Below, piece after piece: positions 1-11,730 of a stretch of DNA of 64,000 bases. Origin of the DNA: Floccularia luteovirens (taxonomy: Eukaryota > Basidiomycota > Agaricomycetes > Agaricales > Squamanitaceae); NCBI GenBank assembly GCA_009739215.1, contig VSJF01000006.1, forward strand, positions 1,860,001 through 1,924,000, given 5' to 3'. The position numbers and the translations under genes are program-made. Numbering within the stretch: position 1 is the first letter of the stretch; each line of letters starts with the position of its first letter. Under the pieces are notes generated by a model. That model did no database searches. It worked only from the letters and a program-made list of their open reading frames with translations, and was not told the DNA's origin.

Positions 1-1509
1 GGTATCGTGCAAATCTGGGACTCTGGAGTCGGCACGCTGAAGAATACACTACTGGGACATACACATTGTGTCAGCTCCATTGCATGGTCACCGGACGGGG
101 AGTGGATCATCTCTGGATCGGGTGATAAGACATGGCGGGTGTGGAACGTTGGATCGGGTGCTGAAGTAAATCAGCAGGAGGTGGACGGATTTGTAGGAAG
201 GGTTGCGTGGCATGCAAATGGGAAACATATTGCTTCTGGTGCTGACGATGGAAGTTTTCAGGTGTGGGATGTGGAGATTGGGAAGGCAGTAAAAGCGGTA
301 AAGAACATTTTCAACATTAAAGTGGTGATGGCAATTTCGAAGGATTTTGCACAGTTTCTGGACAAGATCGACTCCAAGACCCTGCGCTTGTGGGACACCA
401 AAAGTGGTACGATCATAAGGACGATGAAAGGAGACACGGATCGTGTATATTCAGCTGCGTTTCTCAACGACACCCAGATCGTCTCGTGTGGGGAAAATGG
501 CACTTTCGTGTGGGATATAGCCACTGGTAACCGCGTTCATTCATTCGGAGTAAGGTCGGAGGTTATTTCCGTATCCCCAAAGGGAGATCGAATCGCCGCA
601 TATGGTAATGGCATTATCCACATTTGGGACTTGCACACGTGGCAAGGCTGTGGCAACCTGTCAGCGTTCGGACTGGATTTGTCGATCTCCCCAAATGGTG
701 AACAGCTGGTTTCTGCATCATTTACCGACCTACAACTCTTGGACCTTGCCCGGCCGACATCAGAAACTCAGACAACGCAAACAAAAACACTAAATATCAT
801 ATTTTCACCTATACATTGCTATATTGCCATCGTCACCAAGGAAACAATCACTATCTGGTCGCCCAAACCCTACTCTGGCGAGCCGTTCTGCATTCTTCGG
901 GGATCATTCAGTGAATACGCTGCCTTCTCTCCAGACTCAGAGAAGTTTGCACTTATTGACAGTGACGAGAGGATCTGCGTATGGTGTATCACAACTACAC
1001 CACCCACTCTTCTCTATACTACCTCTCGTGCATTTGGCTGGAAGGGAATCACATGGTCTCTGGATGGGTGCTGGATTGCAAGCAAGATAATTCATAATGT
1101 CTACTATGTGCAGGTATGCGTGTTGGACGCTGCTACGGGCCGACTAAAGAAGGAACTTGTTGTCCCCAGGGGCACTTACGATCCCCCCCTTGAGTTTTCT
1201 TTGGATAGTACAATGATATACGTCCCTTGTTTCAGTGGTAGATTCCTATACAATCTCAAAGAAGAACAGCAGGTCGATGTCGGGACATTCAAATGGGAGA
1301 CGAATATTGACAAATCAAAGTTTTTGGAAGAGAATGGGTGGATTATACGCAAAGAGGATCGTAAAAAGATGTGTTGGATACCTGTATCTAGGAGATATAC
1401 AAGTTTTTATTATAATTCGTATATTGCAATGTGGCAGGGGCACAATTATCTTGGCACAATTTCAAATTCTGGTCAACTCACGCTCTTGCATATTCCGGAC
1501 GGCCTCTAG
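1..1509 (+). CDS. WD40-repeat protein, 3' part (5' end outside window)
   Basis: An open frame runs from the window edge to a TAG at 1507-1509, giving about 500 residues. The first codon usable as a start inside the window is only a GTG at position 7, so the true start lies upstream. The translation is a series of WD40 blades: GH..V.SIAWSPDGEWIISGSGD ending in WRVWNV, then VAWHANGKHIASGADDG ending in FQVWDV, then LRLWDTKSG, FVWDIATG and IHIWDLHTW. The C-terminal half is more degenerate (ITIWSPKPYSG, ICVWCITTT, LTLLHIPDGL at the end). WD40 blades build beta-propellers that bind proteins. In basidiomycetes such repeats often form the C-terminus of NACHT-type NLR-like proteins, but no NACHT domain is visible here, so that architecture is only a possibility. 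No intron is needed in the visible part. Confidence 0.85.
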   Translation, partial: GIVQIWDSGVGTLKNTLLGHTHCVSSIAWSPDGEWIISGSGDKTWRVWNVGSGAEVNQQEVDGFVGRVAWHANGKHIASGADDGSFQVWDVEIGKAVKAVKNIFNIKVVMAISKDFAQFLDKIDSKTLRLWDTKSGTIIRTMKGDTDRVYSAAFLNDTQIVSCGENGTFVWDIATGNRVHSFGVRSEVISVSPKGDRIAAYGNGIIHIWDLHTWQGCGNLSAFGLDLSISPNGEQLVSASFTDLQLLDLARPTSETQTTQTKTLNIIFSPIHCYIAIVTKETITIWSPKPYSGEPFCILRGSFSEYAAFSPDSEKFALIDSDERICVWCITTTPPTLLYTTSRAFGWKGITWSLDGCWIASKIIHNVYYVQVCVLDAATGRLKKELVVPRGTYDPPLEFSLDSTMIYVPCFSGRFLYNLKEEQQVDVGTFKWETNIDKSKFLEENGWIIRKEDRKKMCWIPVSRRYTSFYYNSYIAMWQGHNYLGTISNSGQLTLLHIPDGL

Positions 1510-2159
1510 ATATGACATACTTATTGTTGCATACAGTATGTAGTAACTTTACACTCCGAATTTTCACATTCAGTAATCCACAGTTTGATTCTATTAAGAT
1601 ATCTTTGCAAGGTAGATGTCACATTAAATCTAGCTCAATCGCTGCAGTTAGAAACAACCATATTAGAAGAAGGCGGTGGCAGATGCTAAGCTACCTTGAA
1701 CTCTATTGTGCGTGATAAAATGAGCTGAATTTGCTCGACGGACGAAAGAGAGGGATCAAGAAAGGCTTCTGCCCCAAAGTACCTCATCATCTCTCCCAAA
1801 CCCCAATTCAGTTGATAGAATCAAACGAGTGAAAAATGAACTTAGTGTGAACTTTGGGAGTTGATGGTGAAGGAAAAAAAGGAAAACCTCGAATCCCAAC
1901 TAAAGCAAATCGAAATCATTTGAATTATGAATACGCCAACCCATGAACATCATTCGAAAGATTGCTGAGGAGGCTTTCCAAACTGAACTCAATCACAACG
2001 CTGTTGGGTTGCAGGATGCAATCATGCATCCAAGAACAAAGGATGCTCTCATACTCGAGCAGCATTGTCCAGGGAATGACTATGCTACTGGTGCTTGACG
2101 AACTGTTCACCTCCATGGTCCTCGAAAGACCTCTTGCGAAGGATATGTGAGCGTCAACA
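1510..2159. other. Intergenic stretch, no gene seen
   Basis: This lies between the WD40 gene and the antisense WD40 relic. Only short overlapping frames on both strands are present (for example 1925-2170 minus and 1962-2150 plus), and none has a recognisable motif. The minus-strand frame may be further decayed sequence downstream of the WD40 relic. Confidence 0.4.
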
Positions 2160-2800
2160 TCCCAACTCACCGAAGAACCTGAGGATCTTCGTCCCTTACG
2201 CTACTCCTAGAATTGGATGGAGTTGTAGTCATGAGAAGCGACAACATGTCTCCCTTCTGGGACACAATAACAAGTGAACAGATACAGTTTCCTGATTTTA
2301 AACCCCACACTCGCATGGTCCAGTCGCGTGAACGCGAAGCAATTTGGGTATCGCCATGCAGAGATACTGGTCCTGTCACTTTCGTATGTTCTTCTATCGC
2401 CTTCAACATCTCACTACCGCCATCTTCGATGTTCCATAAACGAATTACATTGGTCCGACACATCAATTACATGCCTTGCATCCTCAGAAACTGCTAGCAC
2501 CGTCAACTATCGCAGTCAAGTTCTTGATCGACTCTATCGTTTCCCCGATCACAACACCCCAAACCCAGTCCAGCCCCGGAGATGACTTGATTTCCTTCTG
2601 CATTCCATGAAACCCTATAAACACCGCTTGGCTGGTTCCCGACAGGATGCGTGGGTATCTTGACACCGGAAGTAGCACTACAAACCCCAAACATCCCGTC
2701 GTCCGAAGCCGAAGCGACTCACCGCCTGTTGGGTGCCCATGCGACTACCAAATCTCTCCTGTGTGCCCTTGTAGCGTCTTTTTCAGCGTTTAAGGCCGAC
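2160..2800 (-). pseudogene. Decayed WD40-repeat gene fragment
   Basis: Read on the minus strand from about 2790, the sequence gives LKKTLQGHTGEI, a frame change, then VAW.PNRR interrupted by an in-frame TGA, then VASASDDG, then GVYRVSWNAEGNQVISGAG. After another frame change comes IRLWNIEDG followed by IASRSRDWTMRVWGLKSG. These are unmistakable WD40 blade pieces spread over different frames with stops between them. It is therefore a relic of a second WD40 gene, convergent with the one at the window start. The two could be an old duplicate pair; the resemblance is at family level and I did not align them base by base. Confidence 0.7.
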
Positions 2801-3400
2801 TTAATACATCTGTATGTTTTCCACTGAGAAAAAATTTGCTAAAATCAATTTCCTTGTTGCCTGGTCAGCTTGCTTCAGTGTATCGTCTATGAACTTTGCT
2901 AGGTCATGATCTCTCCTTGCTTCTGCATTGCCCCTGGTGGTCTGTATAATTATCATTAAATGATGTTCTGAAAAGTTCCAATCCTGACTCACTAAAATCA
3001 TATCAATTATCCCAGTCAATGTTGAAACAGTAACTGATAAACCTGGTAGTGGGAAAGGCCTACTATGTCGTTTCCTGCGTCAAGAATCTGTTGCGCGTCA
3101 ATAAGGACATTGTCAACTCTGCAATCTGTTGTAGGAAAGCACATTTCTTGAGCAGCTATTGTTATAATAAAGCTACTCTCATCATAGCCAATAACGTACT
3201 GTACCTGCGCAATTGATTCTGTTGGTGAAGGTAGGATGTGAGCTGAGAGTTACACTTACGCAGTGAACATGGGGATTTATGGGCGCTAGCCTCCTGTCGT
3301 ATGGCATTGTAAAGTGCAGTCAGTAATGTGAAAGCTTCTGCAGCTTCTGTGAAGGACGACTGTAATAGAACATTCGCTTCTAGTAAAGTCAACTAGTCAC
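2801..3400 (-). CDS. Hypothetical spliced protein, exon limits uncertain
   Basis: Minus-strand coding signal lies in at least two pieces. The upstream exon (about 3385-3258) encodes LLQSSFTEAAEAFTLLTALY and ends at a consensus donor (GTAAGT, near 3258). An acceptor in a TTGCGCAG context near 3205 opens a second exon encoding VQYVIGYDESSFIITIAAQE, continuing through CFPTTDCRVDN to ILDAGNDIVGLSHYQ. A third segment (2801-2990) reads SQDWNFSEHHLMIIIQTT, then KFIDDTLKQADQ, and ends in QMY. No ATG starts the first exon, so an upstream exon or a damaged 5' end is likely; the zinc-finger gene begins less than 100 bp away on the other strand. I do not recognise the family, and the third splice junction is unresolved. 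Confidence 0.35.
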
Positions 3401-3478
3401 CGTCACAAATTTTTACGTACTAACCAATCAATCGATAATCCCAACATCCACGACCACCAACAATCTTCAATCTTACAG

Positions 3479-4554
3479 ATGGAGGCACAGACGACAACAT
3501 CGACAGCAGTTAAGCGAACCAGATCATCACCTCCACCATCAACACCAACCCCCCCAAACAAGTTCACCCGGACTTCGGTTTCTAGCTCGCAAAGTTTATC
3601 TCCATCAACCTCACCTTCAAAATCCAAACATATCCAATCCCTCAATGTTTCTACTCCAGATTCACCTACAAAGCCTACTCACACGCGCAGAAATACCCCT
3701 CTAATTTGTACACTTCCGCCAACGTGCACAAGGCACCCGGTGACTTTACCAAATTCAGCTGCTCTCGAGGCTCATTATGCGACACACCATACACATATAT
3801 GCGCTCTTCCATCATGTGGATGTGTTTTTCCAGATGAAAGGTTGTTAGAGTTGGTGTGTGTTTCACCTTTGTGCTATGTCTGCTTGGTGTTGATTTTGGG
3901 TTGTAGCACCAGACGGAATGTCATGACCCATTAGCAGCTCTCCGCAAAGATCGTGGTGAAAAGATCGTAGGTCTCTTTCTCCACATCTTCGTCTACTGTA
4001 CTCATGTGATATACAATTAGTTTGCATGCCACCTCGCAACCTGCCCTCGCCTCTTCCTAACCCCCAAAGCTCGTCGACTGCATTTAATAACTTTGCACGG
4101 ATTTCCAAAAGAGTATTTCTTTGCTGTTACCAACAAAGGAATTGGTGGGTTACTTAAAAAATGGGGGGCTGGTGCGAGTTTGATTCGGGGGACATGGAAG
4201 CGCCGTGTGGACAGTGAGAAGGAGAAGGAGAAAGGTATGGAGGTGGATGACGGTGATGAGACTGAAACTGAGGAAGGTGATGAAAGTAGTGAAAGTGGAA
4301 CTGAGAGTGATGATGAAATGGTAGATATGCCAGCCCAGAAACAGTCTATTCCTCCTCCAAAGCTAAAACCATCACCCGCTATGACTGCTACGAACAAAAC
4401 TACAACTAAGATCACGACGAATGACAGGGACACAGATGAACTAACACAGGCTCTGAGTGCTCTATCGCTTGTACCACCTTCTATCAGATTTGGCCGTGGG
4501 GGAAAGAACGGTGGTTTCAGCAGAATTAGTGGAGGGAGGCCGAGAGGCTACTGA
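3479..4554 (+). CDS. C2H2 zinc-finger protein, ZNF511-like
   Basis: Three exons can be placed: 3479-3853, 3907-3966 and 4021-4554, with GT-AG introns of 53 and 54 bp, both at phase 0. The joined product is about 322 residues. After a Ser/Thr/Pro-rich N-terminus come three closely spaced C2H2-like units: C.LPPTC...HPVTL...ALEAHYATHH, then C.LPSCGCVFPDERLLELHQTECH, then FACHLATC.RLFLTPKARRLHLITLH. Exon 3 continues with GFPKEYFFAVTNKGI, an acidic Asp/Glu/Ser stretch, and a basic Gly/Arg-rich tail ending SGGRPRGY. The finger spacing and the HGFPK.Y.F segment after the last finger match the ZNF511 family of nuclear zinc-finger proteins, whose biochemical role is poorly known. The ATG at 3479 is the first in frame, and both introns join the fingers exactly. 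Confidence 0.85.
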
Positions 4555-4860
4555 ATGACAAGTATCAAGAATATGACACATGTATTATTACCAAAGTGGA
4601 GGAAAAATCTGGAAAACTTTCCGTGTATACCTCGCCTAATTTTGCCCGTCTCCAAAGTTAGATAGCAGATGGACTATATGGAACCTCTCCAAACACTGCA
4701 TATACCCTTTCTTTTCAATGTCTATATGACATCGGAGAGTGTATCGACATTGTGTACAGTGCAGCACTGTATACAAACACCCTACGATCATCGATGCATC
4801 ATGCTTGAATCCTATTAAGAGTACTGCAAATCACCGTCACTAAGGACAGGAAAACATAAA

Positions 4861-5400
4861 TTTTATATATGCGCACGTTCTACGAGATTGAACATTACAG
4901 TCAAGAATTGTTTAAAACTTTTGCACACTGATAGAGGCGCTCCAATTGTTCTCGTAGCAAGAGTGAACATTTCATACCAACTTTTGTTTTTGGTGTTAGC
5001 GAATTCAACAATGCACGGATGCAGTAAATTCCGAGCAAAAGAACAGGCAGATTGAGAATATAACTATCCTTGAGTAGCTTGTCTATAACAGTGTTCTTCG
5101 GGAACCTCGATAGGGGGTTCCTCCATGGATGCTTCAAGGGAAACGACATGGATTTTGAGTGCTACGAAGCATGTCGATGTCATCTGCTTCAGTGACCTAC
5201 GATTGAGTCCGTCATAATTTCTCTCGGAGTTCTGAAATGGCTCGTTGTGGCAGATGAAGACACAGTTGATAGTGACCAATTTGGCGGAAGCACTATGGCA
5301 CAACCCTATCTTCTGTGTTCTAAAGCAAATTACCACGGACAGCCTGGGCAATGGGAGGTATGTCTCTATGGTTGTTGTCACGGTGGTCTCCGGCACCATT
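4861..5400 (-). pseudogene. FunK1-type kinase fragment
   Basis: The minus-strand frame near 5149-4901 reads LKHPWRNPLSRFPKNT, then DKLLKDSYILNLPVLLL, then LLREQLERLYQC. These correspond to LKHSWRNPLRRFPEDT, NKLLKDGYILGLP and the following part of the FunK1 kinase at 32953-35424. Further 5' (5399-5150), related but out-of-frame sequence includes SLKQMTSTCFVALKIHVVSL. Only the middle of the kinase is present: the catalytic HRD and DFE segments are missing and the frame is broken. The fragment is fused to a plus-strand BTB 5' fragment, and the same fusion recurs at 11.4-12.0 kb. Confidence 0.65.
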
Positions 5401-5720
5401 CGACGATATGACCCACTCAGATGTTATACTCAAGACACCCGATAAGCTAACTATATGTCAAAAATCACTCCTTAGTAGCCTCCTCCGAGTCCATTTCAAG
5501 TTTTTTTGAAGGTTTGAAACTTCAATTTCATAGCTTCACCTTTCCACTTTCTCAGTCATACTATGGAACACTATTAGTTTGAAATGTAGCGATTTATTCA
5601 TTCAGAAACATGATAATTTGGTTTTTGGGCAATATTACTGACCCGAATATCTATGTTTTGGAAAATACACACATGAATGTAAATGTATGGGTTTGGAGTA
5701 TACATCAGTCATTGACGGAA
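5064..5720. repeat. Duplicated FunK1-BTB chimeric segment, copy 1
   Basis: This segment and 11400-11995 align along their length in the same orientation. Shared landmarks include CTTGTCTATAAC, CAGTTGATAG, CCACGGA, GGTCTCCGGCACCATTCGA, ACTCAGATGTTATACTC, GGTTTGAAACTTCAA and AATTTGGTTTTTGGGCAAT. Substitutions and small indels are scattered throughout, so the duplication is old. It carries the FunK1 fragment (minus) and the BTB 5' fragment (plus) together, which shows the fusion existed before the duplication. Confidence 0.7.
5386..5480 (+). pseudogene. BTB-gene 5' fragment
   Basis: The plus strand here matches, base for base over long stretches, the 5' coding region of the BTB gene at 14579. 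Recognisable parts are CACCATTCGACGATATGAC, GATGTTATACTC, then CGATAAG and ATATGTCAAAAATCACTCC. In the better-preserved copy these encode APFSDTTYPVPDVILQ and YMSKILLSS. Indels destroy the frame. It abuts the minus-strand FunK1 fragment. Confidence 0.6.
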
Positions 5721-5936
5721 TACTTGGATGTACTAGTATCATGGAGAATTGATGGAACAGGAGTCATGACCTACTCAGCCATCATGAAGCACATACAAGT
5801 TTAGCATAAGCGTTCGATACATCGCGTTGAATAAAAAACCCGAATTCAATGTCGATTACACAATATCTTTCATTCACCAATCATATTCATATATACCTGT
5901 CAGACACAGCTATGATGGCCTAGCTGATATCGCATA

Positions 5937-8900
5937 CTACATGGGTGGCACCACTTTCCTTATACCAACCGGGCGCAACTGTTGTTGTTGCGCAAAGTCA
6001 GGTGTCTTATAATCTTCGAATTCCAATGCTGTTGCAAAGGTTCCATCAGAGACGAGCTGCAAGCCAGCCAGAGAAGCTCCCGAGCTGTCTAGAGACCATA
6101 AGGAGATCGCTAGGGTATTCATTGACTGGCGTCGAAGTATCCTGCACGCGATATAAGAATTGGATCCTAGATTGAAAATTTGAACCATACCCTGCGGGTA
6201 GGACGAACAACGTCTGTGGCCTTTTATATGTTCAACAATCAGTAATCACACACTTCGCAGAAAATTATACTTCATTACCCAATGTTATTGATATACTTCC
6301 CGACTTGCCACCCATTTAAGTAGATTTGGGCTCGGAAGTTGGATGTTATCACGCTTGGAGTGATCGACAACCGGAACTGGAAAATCGACACCCTGCGGGA
6401 GACTCTGCGCAGGGTCATGTTCGTCTCTTTATAGCTACTGGCTGAGAAGCATTGAAACGCACAAGATTGAAAGTGGTCCGGAAAAAGTTAATTCCAGCAC
6501 CTGCAACTCCACCACCAGAGAGTGGAGTGCCTGTTCGCCACGATGAGTCAGGGAATCCAGGAAGGTGGGCGCCGATCCGCTCAGCATATAACCCCCCTTC
6601 ATTCAAGTACCCGCGGAAGGTGTCTGGAGCATTAGCCGCACCTCCCTAGAGCGAATGAGGTCAATTTATTGATGTAATCCTTTGATGCTCACCTGGTTTC
6701 CTTGTAGTTTCCAAAGGCTAAATGTAGTATTTCCCCCTGCGATAGCGAAGCCTCTAATACCACGTGGTTCTTTTCCTCCGTTCGCTGACATTACAAAATA
6801 TAATCAGTAAGACCACCCTCAAAATAAATAATATCAACTCGCTGCTTGTCTCGACAAGTCTGAGAACAAGTACAGGCCTTTTATGAGCCAATATCAAATT
6901 ATTAGAAAGTCACTCACCCCATGTGATCTACAAGAACTTTCAGCTCAGAATATGAAGTAGCTAAGGGTCACGCACCTTGAATGATAACGAAAACGTTATC
7001 TTTTCCAACTCGTAACGATTTGGAAGGGATGGTCCACGTGTTTGAGGTCATGCTGACTGAAGGACTACCTTGGCTGGAACCCAGAAACACCCCATTGAAC
7101 CATGCTGAGTATGCTCCAGCAAAACCGTATTGAACTGTTGTTGTTATCGACGTTTCTTTCCCGGTGGCTGTAAAATGACCCCTGAAAATCAAGTTCCCCC
7201 CGTAGAAACTATAACAAAATTCAATGAGAGCAAATACGTCCGAGGTTTAGGCTTACTCACCCATACTGCTGCGAATACAGGACACGATTACCGGCAAGCG
7301 GCGGTAGGTTCGTGTACTATGAGCGTTTGTAATTAACCAAAAATTATAACAGACGAAGAAAATAGTGGCAACATTTGTCGTTGTGAGGTCCGCAGTTACA
7401 AAGGTGGAATCATCGAAATCTGGTTCGATCTCGGGTAGACTGCAGTTACCAAGTTTAGCTCCAGTTCTATAGGAACTTTTTCGCTACTCACCTTCCAGAA
7501 ACCTTCCAGTTGTTCAATGTGGGTAAGTTAGTTATGGCTTTTGCACCCTTGATAGTAGTGGTGAAAGTTCCATGGTTGCTTTTGGTGATAGCTAATACTT
7601 GCCCATTCCATGTGAGCCCAGTGACAGCTGAAGGTGCAATGAACACCAGAGGTGTAGTCCCATTAACGTCTCCTGTCTACAAAAGAGAATGATGGAACAT
7701 CCTAGACACAAACATTTAAATTTCCTCACCAGAGCAAGAGTAGGACCAGAAATTGACGCTGTTCTAATGACATAAGGACCACCAACGAGGACACTTGAAT
7801 AATTCAATAAGCAATGTCATATATCCATAATACAAAAATGCCATACGTTGCATTAGATCCCACTGAGAAGAAATTCCCAAAGGTTCCACTTCCACTGATA
7901 ATTGGGGCATGCCAAGTATTAGCAGTTGTTTTATCCATTATCAGAACAACGATGACGTTGTGGCCACTGGTGATGGTTGCAGTTTGGAATCCACCAAGAG
8001 TATATTTCAAAGTTAGCAGCCCATTAGCGAAGGCCGACGTGACACTGGGTGCAGAGACGGAGACTGTCGGTGAGGTTGCAAATTTGAAAGTTGTCTCCCC
8101 AGTTTGACCAGGGAGCGCATAAAGAATGATATAATCAGTAGAATCTATGCTGGAAATGTAGTCATTGTAAGTAATAACGGAGATTTTTTAATCAACACAA
8201 CCCACGTAGTCCATGTCATCACTCTAATGTAGCATTATTAAATCAATCCAACTGTAACTTGGATGCATCACGCACTCTGCAGTTGAGTAAAGCATATTTG
8301 TCTGCGAAATGCCAAAGACATAGTCAGTCACAATGAACTTGCTCTCTCTTCCATTCAATGTCAATGAACCAGTCTGCGGGATCAACATAGAGCCCAGGGA
8401 CGTTCTGACGGTCAGTTGGGTGGTTGTAAGTGCTGTTGAACTGGATAGAGCGGAAGGCGTCGGAATCAATCAACGAGTAGATGTTTACACCTACGTTGAT
8501 GCATCATGTCGTACAAAGTAGAAGCCTGCTCCTGTAGCCGCATTTCGCAATTCGGCTATATGTATGAGCGGTGACGTGGTGTAGTTTGTGCCGTTAGCAA
8601 TGAGATCAGCCTGCAAGAGGTCACGAGAAACACGGAGGAATAATCCTGGAGTAATATTTCTAGTTTCATTTTGGTACTTCATTTGGGGTTCCACTCGCCT
8701 TGGAGTCTCATCTCGTTCATCTTAGGGCCAGCCACCCTATTTTCGTTTATTCCTGGACAAAACATGAAATTTGTTAAACCATCTAAGCCAAGCTATGAGC
8801 TCACCACCACCATAATCGTACGAAGAATATCTGTATCACCGGATGTTTTAGATTGTTAATATTCTATGAAGATGTTGCTTACACTGTAGGTTCAAGAGTT

Positions 8901-10588
8901 TGACCCCAGTTTGTTCCTCCAAAGAGCACTATGATAAAACAATGAGATGACGGCAATACATCCTCAAGCAGGAGTAAATACTGTATATGTCTATACATTT
9001 AAGATGAGCACTATTGTTCGCAAGATGTAAGGTGAGAGCTCACGAACTTAATATGGTAGCCGTTTGGGCACTAAGAATTACAATGAACATTAATATCGGA
9101 GATAAGAGTTCCAATATCATACTAGTTTTCTTTGTAAAAAACATTCTCTGCAAAGATGGTCAAGGAGAAGAAGTGAAGTAATGTCATATAGTCCTTACCG
9201 TAGTCCGCATCCGTAAGATCGTTGGCTGTATATTGTGTTATAGTTTCCAATGACTGCTGTGGTGGCAAATTGTAGACTTACAATACTTCTCATAACCTGT
9301 CCCGCCACGAGCAACAGATCCCCACGGAAGAAGAAACCCGCCACCGAACTAGAATGAGGTTGATATCAATTATAGCAAGTGATATTCCAAAACTGGACAT
9401 ACCTCAGCTAAGCAAAGAGGATTGCTCGGGGCAACAGCTTTATGGGCTGAATAGTAGATTGATTGGACCTGAGCCCAACTGTTTGCGCCTTGTGGATAGG
9501 AGTCCCCACTGTTGAGGTCCGCTCGCTTAGTACTTTTGTTTGTAGCGCATCAGGAATATACTCGCCAATATATATCTACATGCGTCCCAGGTCGGTCGGG
9601 AGAAAAATTCCCAGCTTGTCCGGCATGCTGATCATTGTGAATGATCGCTATATATGATCAATATTGTCGGTTGCGCTGACATGGAGTTGTAGGAAAACTC
9701 ACGGACTACTATTCCATTAGCCCGGTAAAGGTCAATTATGGCCTGCATGTATATGTTGTTGTTTGTGCTTGCACTGAATTCATTTTCAGCTTGTACTAGT
9801 ATAACTGTGGAAGATATGTATCATAAAACAAGGAATTCGTCAAGAAAAGTATAGTTTACTAGGTCCACCATTGGTGATCTGGTTCTTTGCAATGATCTTA
9901 GAGATTGCAGTCATATACGGAGTCCAAGCTGCGAAGATCGCTGTCAAAAAAACTCATCAAATTACTGACAGTACGTACCTTGTTCATAACTGGGATTGTT
10001 TGTTCGTAGACTTCCTGCAATGTTTCCCACCCAGCCAGGAAATCCCCCACCAGTGGTTTCCCCATCTTCAAGCGGGTAAGATACAGACTTGAATGCAGTT
10101 CAATACAACACATACTGATATAAGGCCCAGGTCTAGTTACAATCCCAATTAGTACTGTACAAAGCACTAGCGACAAGGATGTACCTGGCAATCATCCACA
10201 AACCAGCATTTTTGCCTTCGTCGATGAACCGCTGAATATCTCGATAAGTGCCCTGCTGAAAATCACCTTGACTTCCATTTGTTGAAGGGAACGGAAAATG
10301 TGTGGCCCAGTTGATGCAGAAGGAAATCGCATTGAATCCATTACTTTTGACCTTCTGGAAGATATCTGCCCATAAGTTTGGGTTTCCGGGCAGCCTCCAT
10401 GGATGAAACTCAGCAGACAAGATAAAAACACGTTGGCCATGAATGAACAGGGAGTGAGAGTCCCACGCTACGTCGTTCGTCAGACCAGTTGAATTCCGCT
10501 TTTGAAGGTCGGAGCCTGCACCCCACTCCAGAGAAGCTACCACGCCAGATAAATACAGTAGACCTAGCCAGTGCAGACATGGGACCAT
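5937..10588 (-). CDS. Secreted beta-galactosidase, GH35 family
   Basis: A long minus-strand gene with many introns of about 50 bp. The ATG at 10588 begins a signal peptide ([19 protein letters not shown]). Exon 1 carries [20 protein letters not shown] and continues to [10 protein letters not shown]. After splicing comes [17 protein letters not shown], where the family usually has [13 protein letters not shown] (9776-9787) holds the acid/base Glu. Next come [30 protein letters not shown] and LCLAE, with the nucleophile Glu at 9403-9405 just before an intron, then [10 protein letters not shown] and GGTGYEK. Downstream exons encode the beta-sandwich and jelly-roll domains ([37 protein letters not shown]). 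The end is [11 protein letters not shown] spliced to [18 protein letters not shown], with a TAG at 5937. GH35 enzymes release terminal beta-galactose from galactans and lactose outside the cell. Catalytic residues are intact, so it looks functional; not every small exon was verified. Confidence 0.88.
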
Positions 10589-10784
10589 TGCGAGTTGCGA
10601 GCGTCTGTAGAGTGGGACATCATCTGCTTTTTAATACAGAATGTCCATTTGTACAGCTGGTAAGCGGACCGTAGGGATACAAGTCGTACAGAACATCATT
10701 TTGCAATGACCTGACCAGCTGACGGATTGAGCTTCGTTGGATGTACCAAGCGGACCGTCACAGTTTTACCCCACACATTTTATA

Positions 10785-10922
10785 GGCCCCGGTCAGGTTT
10801 CCTTATTTGGATGTAAACTGCAGGTTAAGTCCTTGTCATCCAACCAAACGTTACGAGCAAAAACCAGTTTACATCCCAATAAAAAAATATAACCGACATT
10901 AACCGGGGGACCAAACGCGGCC
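10785..10922. repeat. MITE-like inverted-repeat element (candidate)
   Basis: A 138-bp unit begins with GGCC and ends with GGCC, and each end is flanked by TA. Inside, TTATTTGGATGTAAACTG (10803-10820) is matched on the opposite arm by CAGTTTACATCCCAATAA (10865-10882), 17 of 18 bases complementary. The outer arms are less well matched: GGCCCCGGTCAGG against the complement of a segment containing CCGGGGGACC and CGCGGCC. There is no coding capacity. The shape fits a small non-autonomous DNA transposon. The arms differ in length, so the family is uncertain. Confidence 0.45.
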
Positions 10923-11166
10923 TAAGTCCGTCAATACGGCGCGCATATAATTTGGACCTGGACTCCTTGATAAATGTGATATAAAGTCATACAGAACGAA
11001 CTTATAATTCTCAGCTTACCACTAGCTCTTACCTTATTTCATCGTAAACATTGCCTATGCTCGTCAATATATGCTCCTGATCAGGCCACGTGGTACGTGG
11101 CTTGCGCAAGCCCGTAGCACTCATTGAAGTACTGTAAAACGTCTGAATTCAGACGTAAAATTTCGG

Positions 11167-11730
11167 TTACATGCTATATAATGACATACCTGATCTTATC
11201 AGCAGTTGTACCCATGTGTCTGGCGGCTCGAGACATGGTGGGGTACAATTTATTTTGGGGCGGGCTAAGGAAGTTGAACATATAAAACTTTCAAAGAATT
11301 TCAGTTCAGTAAAAGCCAGGCAAGGCATTGCGTGACCTGTAAACAAGCGCGGATGCAGTAAATTCGAGCAAAAGAACCGGCAGACTGGGAATATAACCAT
11401 CTTTGAATAGCTTGTCTATAACCGTGTTCTTGAGGAACCTTGGGAAGGGGTTAGTGACTCCATGGGTGCTTCAAGGGAAACGATATGGATTTTCAGTGCT
11501 ACGAAGCATGTCGATGTCATCTGCTTCAGTGACCTGCGATTGAATTCTTCTATAGTTTCTCTCGGAGTTCTGAAATGACTCGTTGTGGCCGATGAAGACA
11601 CAGTTGATAGCGACCAATTTGGTGGAAGCACTACACAACCCTATTTTCTGTGTTCTAAAGCAAATTACCACGGATGGCCTGGGCAATGGGAGGTACGTCT
11701 CTATGGCTGTGGTCTCCGGCACCATTCGAC
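11167..11730 (-). pseudogene. FunK1-type kinase fragment, second copy
   Basis: On the minus strand the sequence reads KDGYIPSLPVLLLEFTAS.ALV, matching KDGYILGLPIVLSEF..PPLV of the intact FunK1 kinase. Preceding it are SLKQMTSTCFVALKIHIVSL and a shifted LKHPW piece. Stops and frame changes interrupt it, and the catalytic HRD and DFE regions are missing. It is the partner of the fragment at 4861-5400. Confidence 0.6.

Noticed and set aside
4017..4433. 138-codon minus-strand frame rich in Ser, Val and Phe
   Set aside because: Antisense to the acidic repeats of the zinc-finger gene; composition is a mirror of GAA/GAT codons.
10192..10440. 82-codon minus-strand frame overlapping the beta-galactosidase start
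   Set aside because: Alternative frame of GH35 exon 1; the GH35 frame carries the family motifs.
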